Positions 1 to 11,507 are shown, counted from the stretch's first letter. The stretch is 64,000 nt of DNA from Cydia pomonella (GCF_033807575.1 NC_084703.1:15872001-15936000); one strand, 5' to 3'. Notes: a model not told the origin generated them from the sequence alone. Numbers and translations are program-made.

Positions 1-477
1 GACGTGTGCAAGTGTCATTATTTACTTGTCCCGTGTATCGTATCTCGAGACTCGTGAACAATTACACATATTGCGCACTTGCATTGTGAATATACTATTT
101 TAATACGAGTTATAAATTAATTTACTTTAAGAGCCCTTAATCCTTGGAGCGTTCTCCGATTTCACGAAATAACGCTCGATAGATGGCGTTGGCGCTCGGT
201 ACGCGAGCGCCGGCAACGCGACGCGCGTTTCAATGCAGACTAGAATAATCTTGATAGTTTTCAATATAATTTCAAGCAACATTAATTTTAGTGTCATATG
301 ATATCATATGGGCACTCTTTATTTTATTGTATATGCACAGTAGTTTTTTTTTTATGTACACTACTACTAAGTGTACAGACTACAGAGTGTACTATAACCC
401 TTGCTCTTTATTCTGTCTCTTTCACACCAATGGAAAATGAAGAAGTTACTAAATGACTGCAGGTATAAATAAAGTAT
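1..477. other. Unassigned non-coding sequence at window start
   Basis: No gene or repeat boundary was recognised here. It is AT-rich apart from a short CG-rich patch near 180-235. It lies upstream of the first visible LONRF exon, so it is probably intronic to that gene, which is an inference. Confidence 0.4.
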
Positions 478-905
478 ATTAGTGCGATAGAGAGACAGAT
501 AGTGTTTCGTTGTCGTATCGTAAACGATTGGCATGTTGGCCACACACTTGCTTAGTGCCTAGCCAAAATACCAATCGTTTGCGTATATTAGTGCGATAGA
601 GAGAGAGTAGTGTTTCGTCGTCGTATCGTAAACGATTGGCATGTTGGCTACGCACCCATGATACCTAGCCAAGAAGCCAATCGATTGCGCATATTAGTGC
701 GACAGAGAGACAGATAGTGTTTCCTTGTCGTATCGTAAACGTTTGGCATGTTGGCTACGCACCCATGCTGCCCAGCCAAGATGCCAATCGTTTGTGCATA
801 TTAGTACGAGAGAGAGACAGATAGTGTTTCGTTGTCGTATCGATTGGCATGGTGGCTACGCACCCATGCTGCGTAGTCAAGATGCCAATCGCTTGCGCAC
901 ATTAG
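478..905. repeat. Tandem array of a hairpin MITE-like unit, 4 copies of about 101-109 bp
   Basis: The motif ATTAGTGCG recurs with small variants at 478, 587, 693, 800 and 901. This gives four units of 109, 106, 107 and 101 bp. Each unit contains two arms that are inverse complements, one around AACGATTGGCATGTTGGC and one around GCCAAGATGCCAATCGTT, so every unit can fold into a hairpin. The same arms border a solitary element at 53305-53442, so the array looks like a MITE amplified head to tail. The short open frame at 725-913 lies inside the repeat and is not a gene. Confidence 0.8.
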
Positions 906-992
906 TGCTATAGAGTTTCAGTGTTATTTGAAATCACGTTAGGGTTTGTATTATTATTTTTGACCCGAATGAAGTCCATCCAGGTTCTTATG

Positions 993-2150
993 ATGGAGTC
1001 AGGAGTTGGTCACCAGAACTCCTAATCTACTCATTATAATTCCATCGTGCTTGGGCTCAAAAGATTTGCCCTGACGAACACCATCGATCTAGATGAGGTC
1101 CAGGGTCTCATGACGGAGTCAGGAGTTGGTCACCAGAACTCCCCAGAACTCCTAATCTACTCATCATAACTCCATCGAGTTTGGGCTCAATAGATTTACC
1201 CTGATGAGCACCATCAATCTAGATGAAGTCCAGGGTCTCATGATGGAGTCAGGAGTAGGTCACTAGAACTCCTAATCTACTCATTATAATTCCATCGTAT
1301 TCGAGCTCAATAGATTTGCCCTGACGAGTACCATCGATCTAAATGAAGTCCAGGGTCTCATGGTGGAGTCAGGAGTTGGTCACCAGAACTCCTAATCTAC
1401 TCATTATAATTCCATCGTGTTTGGGCTCAAAAGATTTGCCCTGACGAGTACCATCGATCTAGATGAAGTCCAGGGTCTCATGATGGAGTCAGGAGTTGGT
1501 CACCATAATTCCTAATCTACTCATCATAACTCCATCGTGTTTGGGCTCAATAGATTTGCCCTCACGAGCACCATCAATCTAGATGATGTTCAGGGTCTCA
1601 TGATGGAGTCAGGAGTTTGTCACTAGAACTCCTAATCTATTCATTATAATTCCATCGTGTTTGGGCTCAAAAGATTTGCCCTGACTAGTACCATCGATCT
1701 AGATGAAGTCAGGAGTTGGTCACCAGAACTCCTAATCTACTCATTATAATTCCATCGTGTTTGGGCTCAAAAGATTTGCCCTGACGAGTACCATCGATCT
1801 AGATGAAGTCCAGGGTCTCATGATGGAGTCAGGAGTTGGTCACCATAATTCCTAATCTACTCATCATAACTCCATCGTGTTTGGGCTCAATAATTGCCCT
1901 CACGAGCACCATCAATCTAGATGATGTTCAGGGTCTCATGATGGAGTCAGGAGTTGGTCACTAGAACTCCTAATGTACTCATTATAATTCCATCGTGTTT
2001 GGGCTCAAAAGATTTGCCCTGACGAGTACCATCGATCTAGATGAAGTCCAGGGTCTCATGATGGAGTCAGGAGTTGGTCACCAGAACTCGTAATCTATTT
2101 ATCATAACTCCATCGTGTTTGGGCTCAATAGATTTACTCCGACAAGCACC
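993..2150. repeat. 120-bp satellite, left (direct) array
   Basis: About ten units are seen, most 120 bp long; a few are shortened, for example near 1700 and 1890. A two- to three-unit block starting near 1380 recurs near 1725, which suggests amplification of multi-unit blocks. Each unit holds a short dyad around AGGAGTTGGTCACC with its partner AACTCCT. There is no sustained reading frame. Confidence 0.9.
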
Positions 2151-4129
2151 ATCAAATTACCATTATGATGAATAGATTAGGAGTTCTGGTGACCAACTAC
2201 TGAGTCCATCATGAGACCCTCGACTTAATCTAGATCGATGGTACTCGTCAGGGCAAATCTTTTGAGCCCAAACACGATGGAGTTATGATGAATAGACTAG
2301 GAGTTCTGGTGATCAACTCCTGAGTCCATCATGAGACCCTGGACCTGATCTAGATTGAGGGTGCTCGTCAGGGCAACTCTATTGAGCCCATACACGATGG
2401 AGTTATGATGAGTAGATTAGGAGTTCTGGTGACCAACTCCTGACTCCATCATGAGACCCTGGACCTCATCTAGATCGATGGTGCTCGTCAGGGCAAATCT
2501 TTTGAGCCCAAACACGTTGGAATTATAATGAGTAGATTAGGAGTTCTAGTGACCAACTCCTGACTCCATCATGAGACCCTGGACTTTATCTAGATTGATG
2601 ATGCTCGTCAGGGCAAATCTATTGAGCCCAAACACGATGAGGTTATGATGAGTAGTTTAGGAGTTCTGGTGACCAACTCCTGACTCCATCATGAGACCCT
2701 GGACCTCATCTAGATCGATGGTGTTCATCAGGGCAAATCTATTGAGCCCAAACACGATGGAGTTATGATGAGTAGATTAGGAGTTCTGGTGACCAACTCC
2801 TGACTCCATCATGAGACCCTGGACCTCATCTAGATCGATAGTGCTCATCAGGGCAAATCTTTTGAGCCCAAACACGTTGGAATTATAATGAGTAGATTAG
2901 GAGTTCTAGTGACCAACTCCTGACTCCATCATGAGACCCTGGACTTTATCTAGATTGATGATGCTCGTCAGGGCAAATCTATTGAGCCCGAACACGATGA
3001 GGTTATGATGAGTAGATTAGGAGTTCTGGTGACCAACTCCTGACTCCATCATGAGACCCTGGGCCTCATCTAGATCGATGGTGTTCATCAGGGCAAATCT
3101 ATTGAGCCCAAACACGATGGAGTTATGATGAGTAGATTAGGAGTTCTGGTAACCAGCTCCTGACTCCATCATGAGACCCTGGACCTCATCTAGATTGATG
3201 GTGCTCGTCAGGGCAACTCTATTGAACCCAAACACGATGGAGTTATGATGAGTAGATTAGGAGTTCTGGTGACCAGCTCCTGACTCCATCATGAGACCCT
3301 GGACCTCATCTAGATTGAAGGTGCTCGTCAGGGCAACTCTATTGAGCCCAAACACGATGGAGTTATGATGAGTAGAGTAGGAGTTCTGGTGACCAACTCC
3401 TGACTCCATCATGAGACCCTGGACCTCATCTAGATCGATGGTGCTCATCAGGGCAAATCTTTTGAGCCCAAACACGTTGGAATTATAATGAGTAGATTAG
3501 GAGTTCTAGTGACCAACTCCTGACTCCATCATGAGACCCTGGACTTTATCTAGATTGATGATGCTCGTCAGGGCAAATCTATTGAGCCCGAACACGATGA
3601 GGTTATGATGAGTAGTTTAGGAGTTCTGGTGACCAACTCCTGACTCCATCATGAGACCCTGGACCTCATCTAGATTGATGGTGCTCGTCAGGGCAACTCT
3701 ATTGAACCCAAACACGATGGAGTTATGATGAGTAGATTAGGAGTTCTGGTGACCAGCTCCTGACTCCATCATGAGACCCTGGACCTCATCTAGATTGAAG
3801 GTGCTCGTCAGGGCAACTCTATTGAGCCCAAACACGATGGAGTTATGATGAGTAGAGTAGGAGTTCTGGTGACCAACTCCTGACTCCATCATGAGACCCT
3901 GGACCTCATCTAGATCGATGGTGCTCATCAGGGCAAATCTTTTGAGCCCAAACACGATGGAATTATAATGAGTAGAATAGGAGTTCTAGTGACCAACTCC
4001 TGATTCCATCATGAGACCCTGGACCTCATCTAGATCGATGGTGTTCGTCAGGGCAAATCTTTTGAGCCCAAACACGATGGGATTATAATGAGTAGATTAG
4101 GAGTTCTGGTGACCAACTCCTGACTCCAT
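2151..4129. repeat. 120-bp satellite, right (inverted) array with higher-order structure
   Basis: About 17 units of almost exactly 120 bp run in the opposite orientation to the left array. Multi-unit blocks recur. The variant unit at 2521 returns at 2881 and 3481, and the block at 3257-3475 returns at 3737-3955, 480 bp (four units) later. A unit is 40 codons, so two neighbouring units can look like a 72-aa protein on the - strand when a stop is mutated. That frame occurs only in the duplicated block and is not a gene. Confidence 0.92.
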
Positions 4130-4196
4130 CATGAGAACTTGGACTTCATCCGGGTCAAAAATAATAATGCAAACCCTAACGTAATTTCAAATGAAA

Positions 4197-4395
4197 ATGC
4201 GTTTTTCAGAAAATCGCAGCCAAATAACACTAGACCTTACTCATAGTGTTGTGTTCCTGCCGGTGAGTAAGGTTGCCAGAGCTCAACGAGGGGCGGGAGG
4301 GGGTTAGGGTCGGCAACGCGCATGTAACTCCTCTGGAGTTGCAGGCGTACATATGCGGGCCGTACGCTTGTTTGCCACCGACTTAGTATTAAAAA
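4197..4395 (-). repeat. Interspersed repeat, same family as 26231-26440
   Basis: This about 200-bp stretch is the inverse complement of sequence at 26231-26440 and 35822-36031. Shared landmarks are GGCAACGCGCATGTAACTCC and a run reading GGTAAGCAGT or its equivalent. It abuts the right end of the foldback structure. It is a SINE- or MITE-like repeat of unknown class. Confidence 0.7.
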
Positions 4396-5328
4396 AAAAG
4401 TAACACTGAAAATCCATAAATAAGCGAGTCTGTTAGGCATACTGTAAAAAATGAACTTTTATTAAGATTTTCTAATCGCTGTATATAGCACTTCTCGGAA
4501 CTCCGTAGCTGATTACGATCGCAACGAATGCCTGACAATCGAGCACAGGTCCGTCCTCTAAGCGCGCTCCGCGCGGACTGAGAGCGGGGCGTCGCTGCTG
4601 CGTGATTTATACGTGTTTAAAAAAAATATAAATTTACGGCAATGTAGGTCCCATAGTTACGATTTTTTTTTTATAGGTTAACATAAAGTTACAGTTTGCT
4701 ATAATATTATTATTAAAGCAAAATATGCGTACAATTTGCGGAAATAAAATATAATAAAACCCTGTTTTCGCCAAAAAAATGAAGAAAACTCGGAAGGTAT
4801 TTTATCAGTTTTTTCAAATGAAGCTTCGATTGTTAATCATTCCAGCCCCTCGTACGAGATATGTTGAATCAAATTGTAGTCATTCATGTACCAAATGATT
4901 CTTGTTTATAGCAAAATTGAGAACCGAAACGCCACATCTCACTGCAAAATTTGGAAAAGACTCCCAAAAAACCTCATTAAAAAAGAGGTTTAAAAGAGAA
5001 AATGAAAATTTGAACTGTTGGAGCCGCTAGTTTAGGAAACGATTATTTAAGTACGTTATCAGTTTTTGAATAAATACTAATAGTTACGTCGTAATCTTGA
5101 ATGAAAAAGGAAGCATTTTACAAAATACGCTCGTCTGTAGGAATAAGGACTCTTAAAGCCTAATTGACTTGCTAGAACTTTAGAGGTATGATCAAATATT
5201 GTACTTTTTATAAGCTGTATGGTGAAAGCCTTAGTAAAATGTACCCAAAACGTCAACCATTTCACGGTACACAGGGAGGACGCACGTTTTCCGGAATGTT
5301 TTTGACACATAGCCTTTTATTTTTCCAG
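4396..5328. other. AT-rich sequence upstream of a LONRF exon
   Basis: No gene or clear repeat was seen. It is probably the 3' part of a LONRF intron and ends in a pyrimidine-rich acceptor just before 5329. Confidence 0.4.
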
Positions 5329-8300
5329 ACTCGAACATCGGGGTTCATAAGCGCAGCGCTGGCGTCCATCAACTTGCTGCCGCCGCCGCCGCCGCCGCAC
5401 GATCCCAACGTCGTGCCGGTATTCATCTGCGTCACTGCGTTTCCCAAGTAAGTACTTTCATACGAATTGTAATTGTGCAAGAATAAACTAAATAATTAAC
5501 AATGTCAAATAAAAAAGCATATTACAATAACAAAACAAATATACAGATATAACATAGTCCTAAATTACTTGTAACCTAAATACCGACAGCTACACTCCAC
5601 CCGCGACCCTCCCGACGCAAAGGTACCCATGACGCCCGCCGCGTTGCCACGTTGAACGGCGATGGATAACCTTTGCATCAAGAAGGTCCCAGAGCGAGGA
5701 TCCAAACCTCTCCCGCATCCATCTCCCCACTTCCCAGAAAAAGGCATTGGCCTCAGCATACCAACAACCGGTGGTTTCCACTGCAAAATGGACAAACAAA
5801 TAGTTCGCAAGACCTTCGTATTTTTCCCGCCTGCGCACCGCAGCCAACTCAGCCGCTGCCCCTGCCGCTCTCACGGTACGTCCAATATGCGACGCCGCGA
5901 AGGTGCGCTGACACACGTCGCGTCCCAAACTAGGCACTTTCCCCTCTCCCAGGGTACCAAAGTCAACCCATCAGGCCTGTTCCCGTCAGGGCGACTGAGA
6001 CCAGGAAGCTCCAGCACGCACGGGACATTAGCAGAAACCAGCGCCCTCCGCACTATATCATTAAGCGCGTGGTGCCGTGGGAACCTCCCCGCACATCGAC
6101 AACAACTCAACGCGTGATGACCGTTGCTCTCCACTATAGTGCCGCAGATGCATGCGTGGTGTTCACACACAGCACAGCCCAGGCGAAGAGCAACTGCAAT
6201 CCGCGTCGAGTCGTTGTCAAGCAGTGTACCCAAGTGCGGAGAGGGAAGGGCTTGGAGCCACGCCCCAGACTCAGGCTTTGACACTGCCATGACTCTTGCC
6301 CTTTCTACACCCACTGCATTCTCCACTAAACTCCCGAGCACCCGCTCAACCCCCACGTCATCCGATGCATCAGGGTTGAGAGCCAACCACGCCTCTATAG
6401 AGACCTCGTCACCATTTCCAGTTAAAATTTGAGTAACAAGGCCCACGACCCCCGCCGCCGACGCCAGAAAGGCCGGCAACGCCTAGCCCACCCGCCCGAA
6501 TGGGAAGGGAGGCCAGATCCCACTGGTCCGCATTGAGGGAGACGTTCTGCAGCGACTCTACTGAATCCTTCAACACGCTGTCCAAGGAGTCAATATGTTT
6601 GGGAAAACGCCAGGAACAGGAAGGCACGGTGCGTAAAAAGTAGGTGAAACTCGGAACGCCGAGACAGGACCGCAACAGAACTAGTGACACGTGCGCAGAA
6701 ATGTTTAACCTATTCCCCGCATTCAAAAGAAGCTGTCTTCTAGCCTCGAAGGCCTCCGGGATGGCTTCCGAAAAAATGGGAGAGCCCAAAAGATTAAAAG
6801 TTTGGGGCGACTACTCTCTGAGCCCTGGGAGGAGTTGCTAATTAAAGGGAAGGATAGCCGAGACCCGACGCTGCAAGGAAAAAACTCACACTTGCTTGCG
6901 TACGGCTAGATCTTGAAAACGCGGAAGAAGGGCAAGCAAATCTTGCTGAACCTCCAGAGGCTTACCCCCGATATTGCCATCATCTAGGTGCCATATGTTG
7001 AGTGGGGATTGAAGCCCAGAAATTACTTTATGTATCGCGAGACTAAAAACCAGAGGGCCAAGAAGGTCCCCCTGCTGTGTGCCGACTTGCGAAAGAAGAA
7101 GAGAACCATTATAAAAAAGATTAGAGGGAGAGGAATATACTTGGAAAAGAAAAGGGTAAAGAGAAGGAACCTTCTCCTTTACTTCCGCCAACAAAACGTC
7201 GCGCTCAACGGAATTGAATGCATTTTTAATGTCCAGCTTGACATTATGCACTCCTCATTCCTTGGATCCGAAGTATAAGCCCATGTTGCGTGGATAGCAG
7301 CCTCACAGCCTATCCTTGTGCCAAACCCTAACTGACAAGGACGAAGATAAACAGACATTTCCACCCTCACAGCCCTACACCCAATCTTAGCCGTTAGGCG
7401 ACGAAATGTGCTACCGATTGCAATTGGCCTCAAACCACCGTCCTTCAAAAGCGCGCACAAGGAGGCTCCGTACATGTAAGGGCAGACCGTAGGGTTCAGC
7501 CGTCCAGCCAGCAAAAAATTACACAACTTTGTCAAGTTTGTTATTTAGTTTATTTTTAAATTGGTATTGTATTTTAATGTAGCTTAGTTAAGGATGATTT
7601 ATTTTGTAAAACAATGAATAAAATTCTTCGAATATTCATTGTGCAAGTTATTGTTTCACGCTAACAGTGCACGAGCATTAAGTAGGATTATGGGCTCAAA
7701 TTTGGTCTCATAGTCAACAGTTCTACTTTAATGGTGGCAAATGAATAAATTAAGTGTTTACGTACTAATCTTTTTTTTTAGTACGCGCCTGTTTCTTGTG
7801 CCGGTGATAGTCGGCCAGACTATAATTAGAACCACTGTTATAAAAAGTTTATTGAGACTACGTGTTTGTGGTGTATATATAGGTGTTTTTCAATAAAATA
7901 CACACCAAGTCTGTTTACCCATTTTCTCATGCTAAAAAAACGAAGTATATAATAAAGCCGTTTCCTGTATGCACAGAGTGCCGTGCCCGCTGCTGATCTC
8001 CGCGCCGTGCTACCGCGTGTTCATCCGGCGGATCCTGGAATCCGGCTCGCGACGCCTCGGCATTGTGGCCAGGAACGAGGACCACACAGACTCCTACGGA
8101 ACGGTAATATATGATCATAATGATGTAGCCGCTATTTGCTACGAAATGTTGCACTTTGGTCTACATCTTAGCAAATATCGTATGTATAAGCGTAAAAATG
8201 TTCAACAGGTAACGCAGCAGCTTTGTTGGGCTTAATTTTTTCAGTCATAACATGACATTTTATTGACCTGTCTATTGAGAGTCTGGTAATAAGGTAGTGC

Positions 8301-9921
8301 ACCGTTAAAAGCACTATACCGGGCGCGTCGAATGATGATCCTTATGACAGTTTCTTTTTATATCGAGTAGCTGTCATGTTAAATGTTTTAGACATTTCAT
8401 TGTAAATTTACCACATTAATTTATTTCGAAATGTAACATTTTAGTAATAAAAATACGCTTAAAGTATATATTTTCAATTATTTACCATCAGGTGTGATCG
8501 TGGTCAAACGCCTGCCTATCCTCCGTTAAAATAAATAAAATATTTTTTGAATTAAGCCCAAGCAAAAGAAAATTAAGAAACTGTCGTAGGGATCATCATT
8601 CGACACGACAGGTATAGACCACGTGTCTAATGCGTATAAACAAGGTTGTAATTTTCGACTGCACAACAGGGGTCCATTTCTCGAACGGTATTAGACTAAT
8701 ATTATTAGTCCATGAACTGTCCCTGACTAATAATATTAGAGTAATACCGTTCGAGAAATAGGGCCCAGGTCCAAGCTCTAGTATTGGATTTAGTACAATA
8801 AATAGCATCCCTTCCACAAGTAGCACAAGAGTTAATGATCATCTGTTTGTTTCCAGATGTTGGAAGTACGCGACTGTGTAGAGTGCGGAGACGGGCGAAT
8901 CATCTTGTCCACGATCGGCGTTTCACGATTCAAAATTGTTGAACGGCTGAGGGACAGGTACGGCAAAGACCGAATGTACATTGTACAACAGAGCCGTGAT
9001 AAAAGTTTTTGTTCTTATGGTTTTTATTAGTGGTATATCTTTTGAAATAAGTTTCGTTTTTTCAGTTGCTTGGCCAGGGTGGAGACTCTGACTGATAAGA
9101 TCCCCGAAGACCACTTCAGCATCGGTATAATGCGTGACTTGGGTCTCGACGTGGTACTAATGTCCCTGCTTTGGCTGAAGAACTTAAAGACCAGCGTGCT
9201 CTGGAAGCTGGAGCGCGCGTTCGGCAAGATGCCGCTGAGGGCGGAGGAGGAGTGGTGGCGGAACCCGGACGGGCCGGACTGGCTGTGGTGGCTGGTGGCC
9301 AGTCTGCCGCTCGCGCCTGAGCTACAGGTAACTTATACTTATTTGATACCGGCATAGCTTTCCAAGCAATACTTTCATATCTGTGAAGGAGTTCATTTTT
9401 GGGCTCGGGAATAGTCCTACTGTTACATGTGCTACCTTAGCAGCTAGTAGAGGGAAGATCGTAGAGACATATATGTACTTAGACCTTTTTCTTGCCTCCA
9501 GCTCATTTGTAATTCGATATAGGTGGACGTAAAACGTACAACTGTAAACTGATCATAAAAATATCAATGAATATAAAATAAAATGATTCATCTATTCTTT
9601 TGTATATAAATTTAATGTATAGCCCGCAGAGGGTTCAGGCTTTTCTCCATCGTACTGTACAGTCAGCTGTAAAATTGCATAGGCACATTATGAAATTGAA
9701 TTCATTCATAAACGGGCCATGCACTTTTCCAGCTAAGTGTACGTGTCAATATGTAGGTACGTTGTGTATTTGAATTATGTTTTTGCGTGCAGAGCATGAT
9801 GATTGCGAGCAACAACCTGCTGTCGCGACTGCGCGTCATGCAGCGCACGCTGCAGCTGGTGACCAACACGCCCGCCACCGGCCCCTTCGCCTACTCGTCG
9901 CTGCGGAACGACGCGCAGTAG
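5329..9921 (+). CDS. Lonrf: LON-domain and RING-finger protein (LONRF-type), C-terminal part
   Basis: Five coding exons join in phase: 5329-5447, 7977-8103, 8857-8957, 9066-9327 and 9793-9921. They give 245 residues ending in TAG. The product is the C-terminal LON substrate-binding domain. It opens with a six-proline stretch, then VPVFICVTAFPK and VPCPLLISAPCYRVFIRR, where the join crosses the first intron. It continues with MLEVRDCVECGDGR, a Trp-rich segment WWRNPDGPDWLWWLVASLPL, and SRLRVMQRTLQ near the end. This order matches LONRF1/2/3, RING E3 ubiquitin ligases whose RING and TPR modules lie N-terminal. Those exons are not in the window, so the gene is partial here. It has no Lon ATPase or protease domain. 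The first intron (5448-7976) carries a LINE and the second (8104-8856) carries two MITEs. Which paralogue it is cannot be decided. Confidence 0.87.
5565..7535 (-). mobile_element. R2-type LINE fragment, RT plus restriction-like endonuclease, decayed
   Basis: It reads right to left. The reverse transcriptase begins near 7535 (LCNFLLAGRLNPTVCPYMYG) and continues through LDIKNAFNSVERD, QVGTQQGDLLGPLVFSLAIH and WHLDDGNIGG at 6886-7251. WHLDDG is the catalytic box, with His where Tyr is usual. The thumb follows, then a C-terminal region at 5871-6479 with a Cys-Cys-His-Cys finger (CICGTIVESNGHHALSC). Next comes RPDG with a second Asp 16 residues later (LVWDATCV), the PD-D signature of restriction-like endonuclease LINEs. 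The tail runs to about 5590 in another frame. At least four frame changes and the missing 5' region mark it as dead. It lies antisense in LONRF intron 5448-7976. Confidence 0.85.
7600..7976. other. Remainder of LONRF intron
   Basis: AT-rich intronic sequence ending in a pyrimidine tract and CAG acceptor at 7976. No other feature was recognised. Confidence 0.45.
8314..8617. mobile_element. MITE with about 40-bp terminal inverted repeats
   Basis: The left arm (CTATACC then GTCGAATGATGATCC and ACAGTTTCTT, 8314-8356) is inverted at 8575-8617. The interior is AT-rich and non-coding. It lies within LONRF intron 8104-8856. The transposon superfamily was not determined. Confidence 0.85.
8669..8766. 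mobile_element. Small near-palindromic MITE
   Basis: Arms of about 40 bp at 8671-8710 and 8724-8765 are near-perfect inverse complements. Both contain TCTCGAACGGTATTA, and about 14 bp of loop separates them. It is the second MITE in the same LONRF intron. No coding capacity. Confidence 0.85.
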
Positions 9922-11310
9922 CGCCCAAGTTGGCCGGCCCAGCACTCGCGCGACTCTACAAAAAAGCAGGGTTATAATTGTGATTGTTACTACTTATCAC
10001 TGTATACGGCACTCGCTAATCTAATAATAACATTCCATGCAATGCCCCGACATCAATTAAAATTATTTCTTACAATGTGTTCTGTGCGTGGTTTCTGTTA
10101 TTGAGCCATACGGGTAGTGTTCACCTGTTCCGATCTCTACATCTTCAGTGATTATAGTATTGTGAATATGTGTTAAATGTTGATTCTGCTTTAATATAAA
10201 CTGTTCCTTGCGATAATTAGGGTGACACTTCTCGTTCGTATTTCCATCGTAAGACTGTGTATAGGTAAGGTTTATTATTAAATTTTGATTGATAGGTAAA
10301 TGCCATGAAAGAGAAGGAAACTATTTTTGGTTTAGTTTAAAATACGAATTGTTGATTATTGATTGCATTTAATGCCTATGTTTGTTCTCTTTATGTAAGA
10401 AATTGTATTTTATAGAAGTTATAATATGATTTTATTGGTATAAATAATATAAATGCATAATTTCTTTTGTAATTCCATTTAGACTCTTGTTTTAATTTGT
10501 ATTCCTTGTACAGTGATTGCCATTTAAAACACTATCTAGAATTTAGTATATTATTGCCTTATATCTTTTAAGTGTATTTCTTTCTATAGTTGAAATTTAA
10601 TTAACTGACCGTTTACCATTTGAGAGCTTATCTTGTGGACAACGTTCAACGCCGGCGAGGTACCGTGTCATTATCTAATGTGCTATGATGTATTGCAATT
10701 TCAACCTTGTGACTTTGAAGATGGGTTTCGTTACCTGCTATTATTTGTTATTAGCGGTAGTCTTAAACAAAAGAGAAGAATGTTATTGTTACAAGATTAG
10801 CTCTCAAGTGGTAAGCGGTCAGTTTATAAATTTTAAACTATTCCTAGTTGGTCCATAGAAGACTAACCAAACGGTATCTAATGAAACAAAAACAATAAAC
10901 GAAACATCACCGTATAAAACGTGACCAAAATGTACCAGGGTGTCAAATTTAGAGTGAAGAACTTTTTATAAGTAACAGTCTTTTTAATAATATATATAGA
11001 GGTTTGGAAAACTTATTTCTGATCAAATCATTATCACTATCTTCATTCGAAATTCGTGCCCTATGTGAAGTCAACACATAAAAGTAGCAATAAAAAAATA
11101 ATGGCAATTACTAAAATGCAATACACTTCGTGTTACTTGAGAGAATGAGCCCTAGTAATATTAACATAAATGAGTGATGTCTATAATATAGTAGTGGTTG
11201 TAGGAATAGTGTGTGTGTCTGTGTGTGTGTATTCTATCCATTTTAGTATTTTGCCGCGCTAAAGCGCTAGACGACTAGATTTCGGGCAGGACTCGAAAAC
11301 TGTTTTTTTC
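9922..11310 (+). other. Probable LONRF 3' UTR and downstream sequence
   Basis: AT-rich sequence after the LONRF stop. AATAAA hexamers at 10894-10899 and 11089-11094 are candidate poly(A) signals. A short GT-rich run lies near 11209-11230. The true transcript end cannot be set from sequence alone. Confidence 0.35.
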
Positions 11311-11313
11311 TAA

Positions 11314-11507
11314 GACCGCGGACTGGGCGCGCGCGGCGCACGGCGCGGCGTGCGAGGCACGGGCGGTGCGGCAAGCCGCGAGAACCGCCGCTCTCGCCGC
11401 CCGGTTCCGAGCGCCACGATCAAAATGTCGACGACTTGAGTAAACCTGTTTTGGACGACAGCGGTGGCGGCTTGACGCCGCTCGCCGCGTACGTTCAGTC
11501 CGTGGTC
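11314..11507. mobile_element. GC-rich MITE with TAA target duplication (PIF/Harbinger-like)
   Basis: The element starts GACCGCGGACTG and ends CAGTCCGTGGTC, inverse complements with one mismatch. It is flanked on both sides by TAA (11311-11313 and 11508-11510). A 3-bp TWA target duplication is typical of PIF/Harbinger elements. The interior is strikingly GC- and CpG-rich compared with its AT-rich surroundings. Confidence 0.72.

Larger units (their letters stand above)
926..4192. mobile_element. Foldback-like element built from two opposed arrays of a 120-bp satellite
   Basis: A unique terminal block of about 65 bp at 926-992, containing ACGTTAGGGTTTG, reappears inverted at 4130-4192. Inside these ends lie about 10 satellite units in one orientation (to about 2150), followed directly by about 17 units in the opposite orientation (to about 4130). 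Long inverted arms made of tandem subrepeats are the hallmark of foldback transposons, as in Drosophila FB. No transposase is visible inside, so a non-autonomous element is inferred. It could instead be an inverted satellite island that happens to have symmetrical edges. It lies upstream of a LONRF exon, probably in an intron. Confidence 0.6.

Noticed and set aside
3257..3955. Two identical 72-aa frames as a duplicated small gene
   Set aside because: They are 120-bp satellite units in which a stop codon has been mutated. Neighbouring units have stops.
993..4129. CRISPR-like array
   Set aside because: Units are contiguous 120-bp satellite monomers with no unique spacers, in an animal genome.
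5662..6432. Plus-strand frames of up to 151 aa in the LONRF intron
   Set aside because: They are the opposite strand of the LINE polyprotein, which carries recognisable motifs on the - strand.
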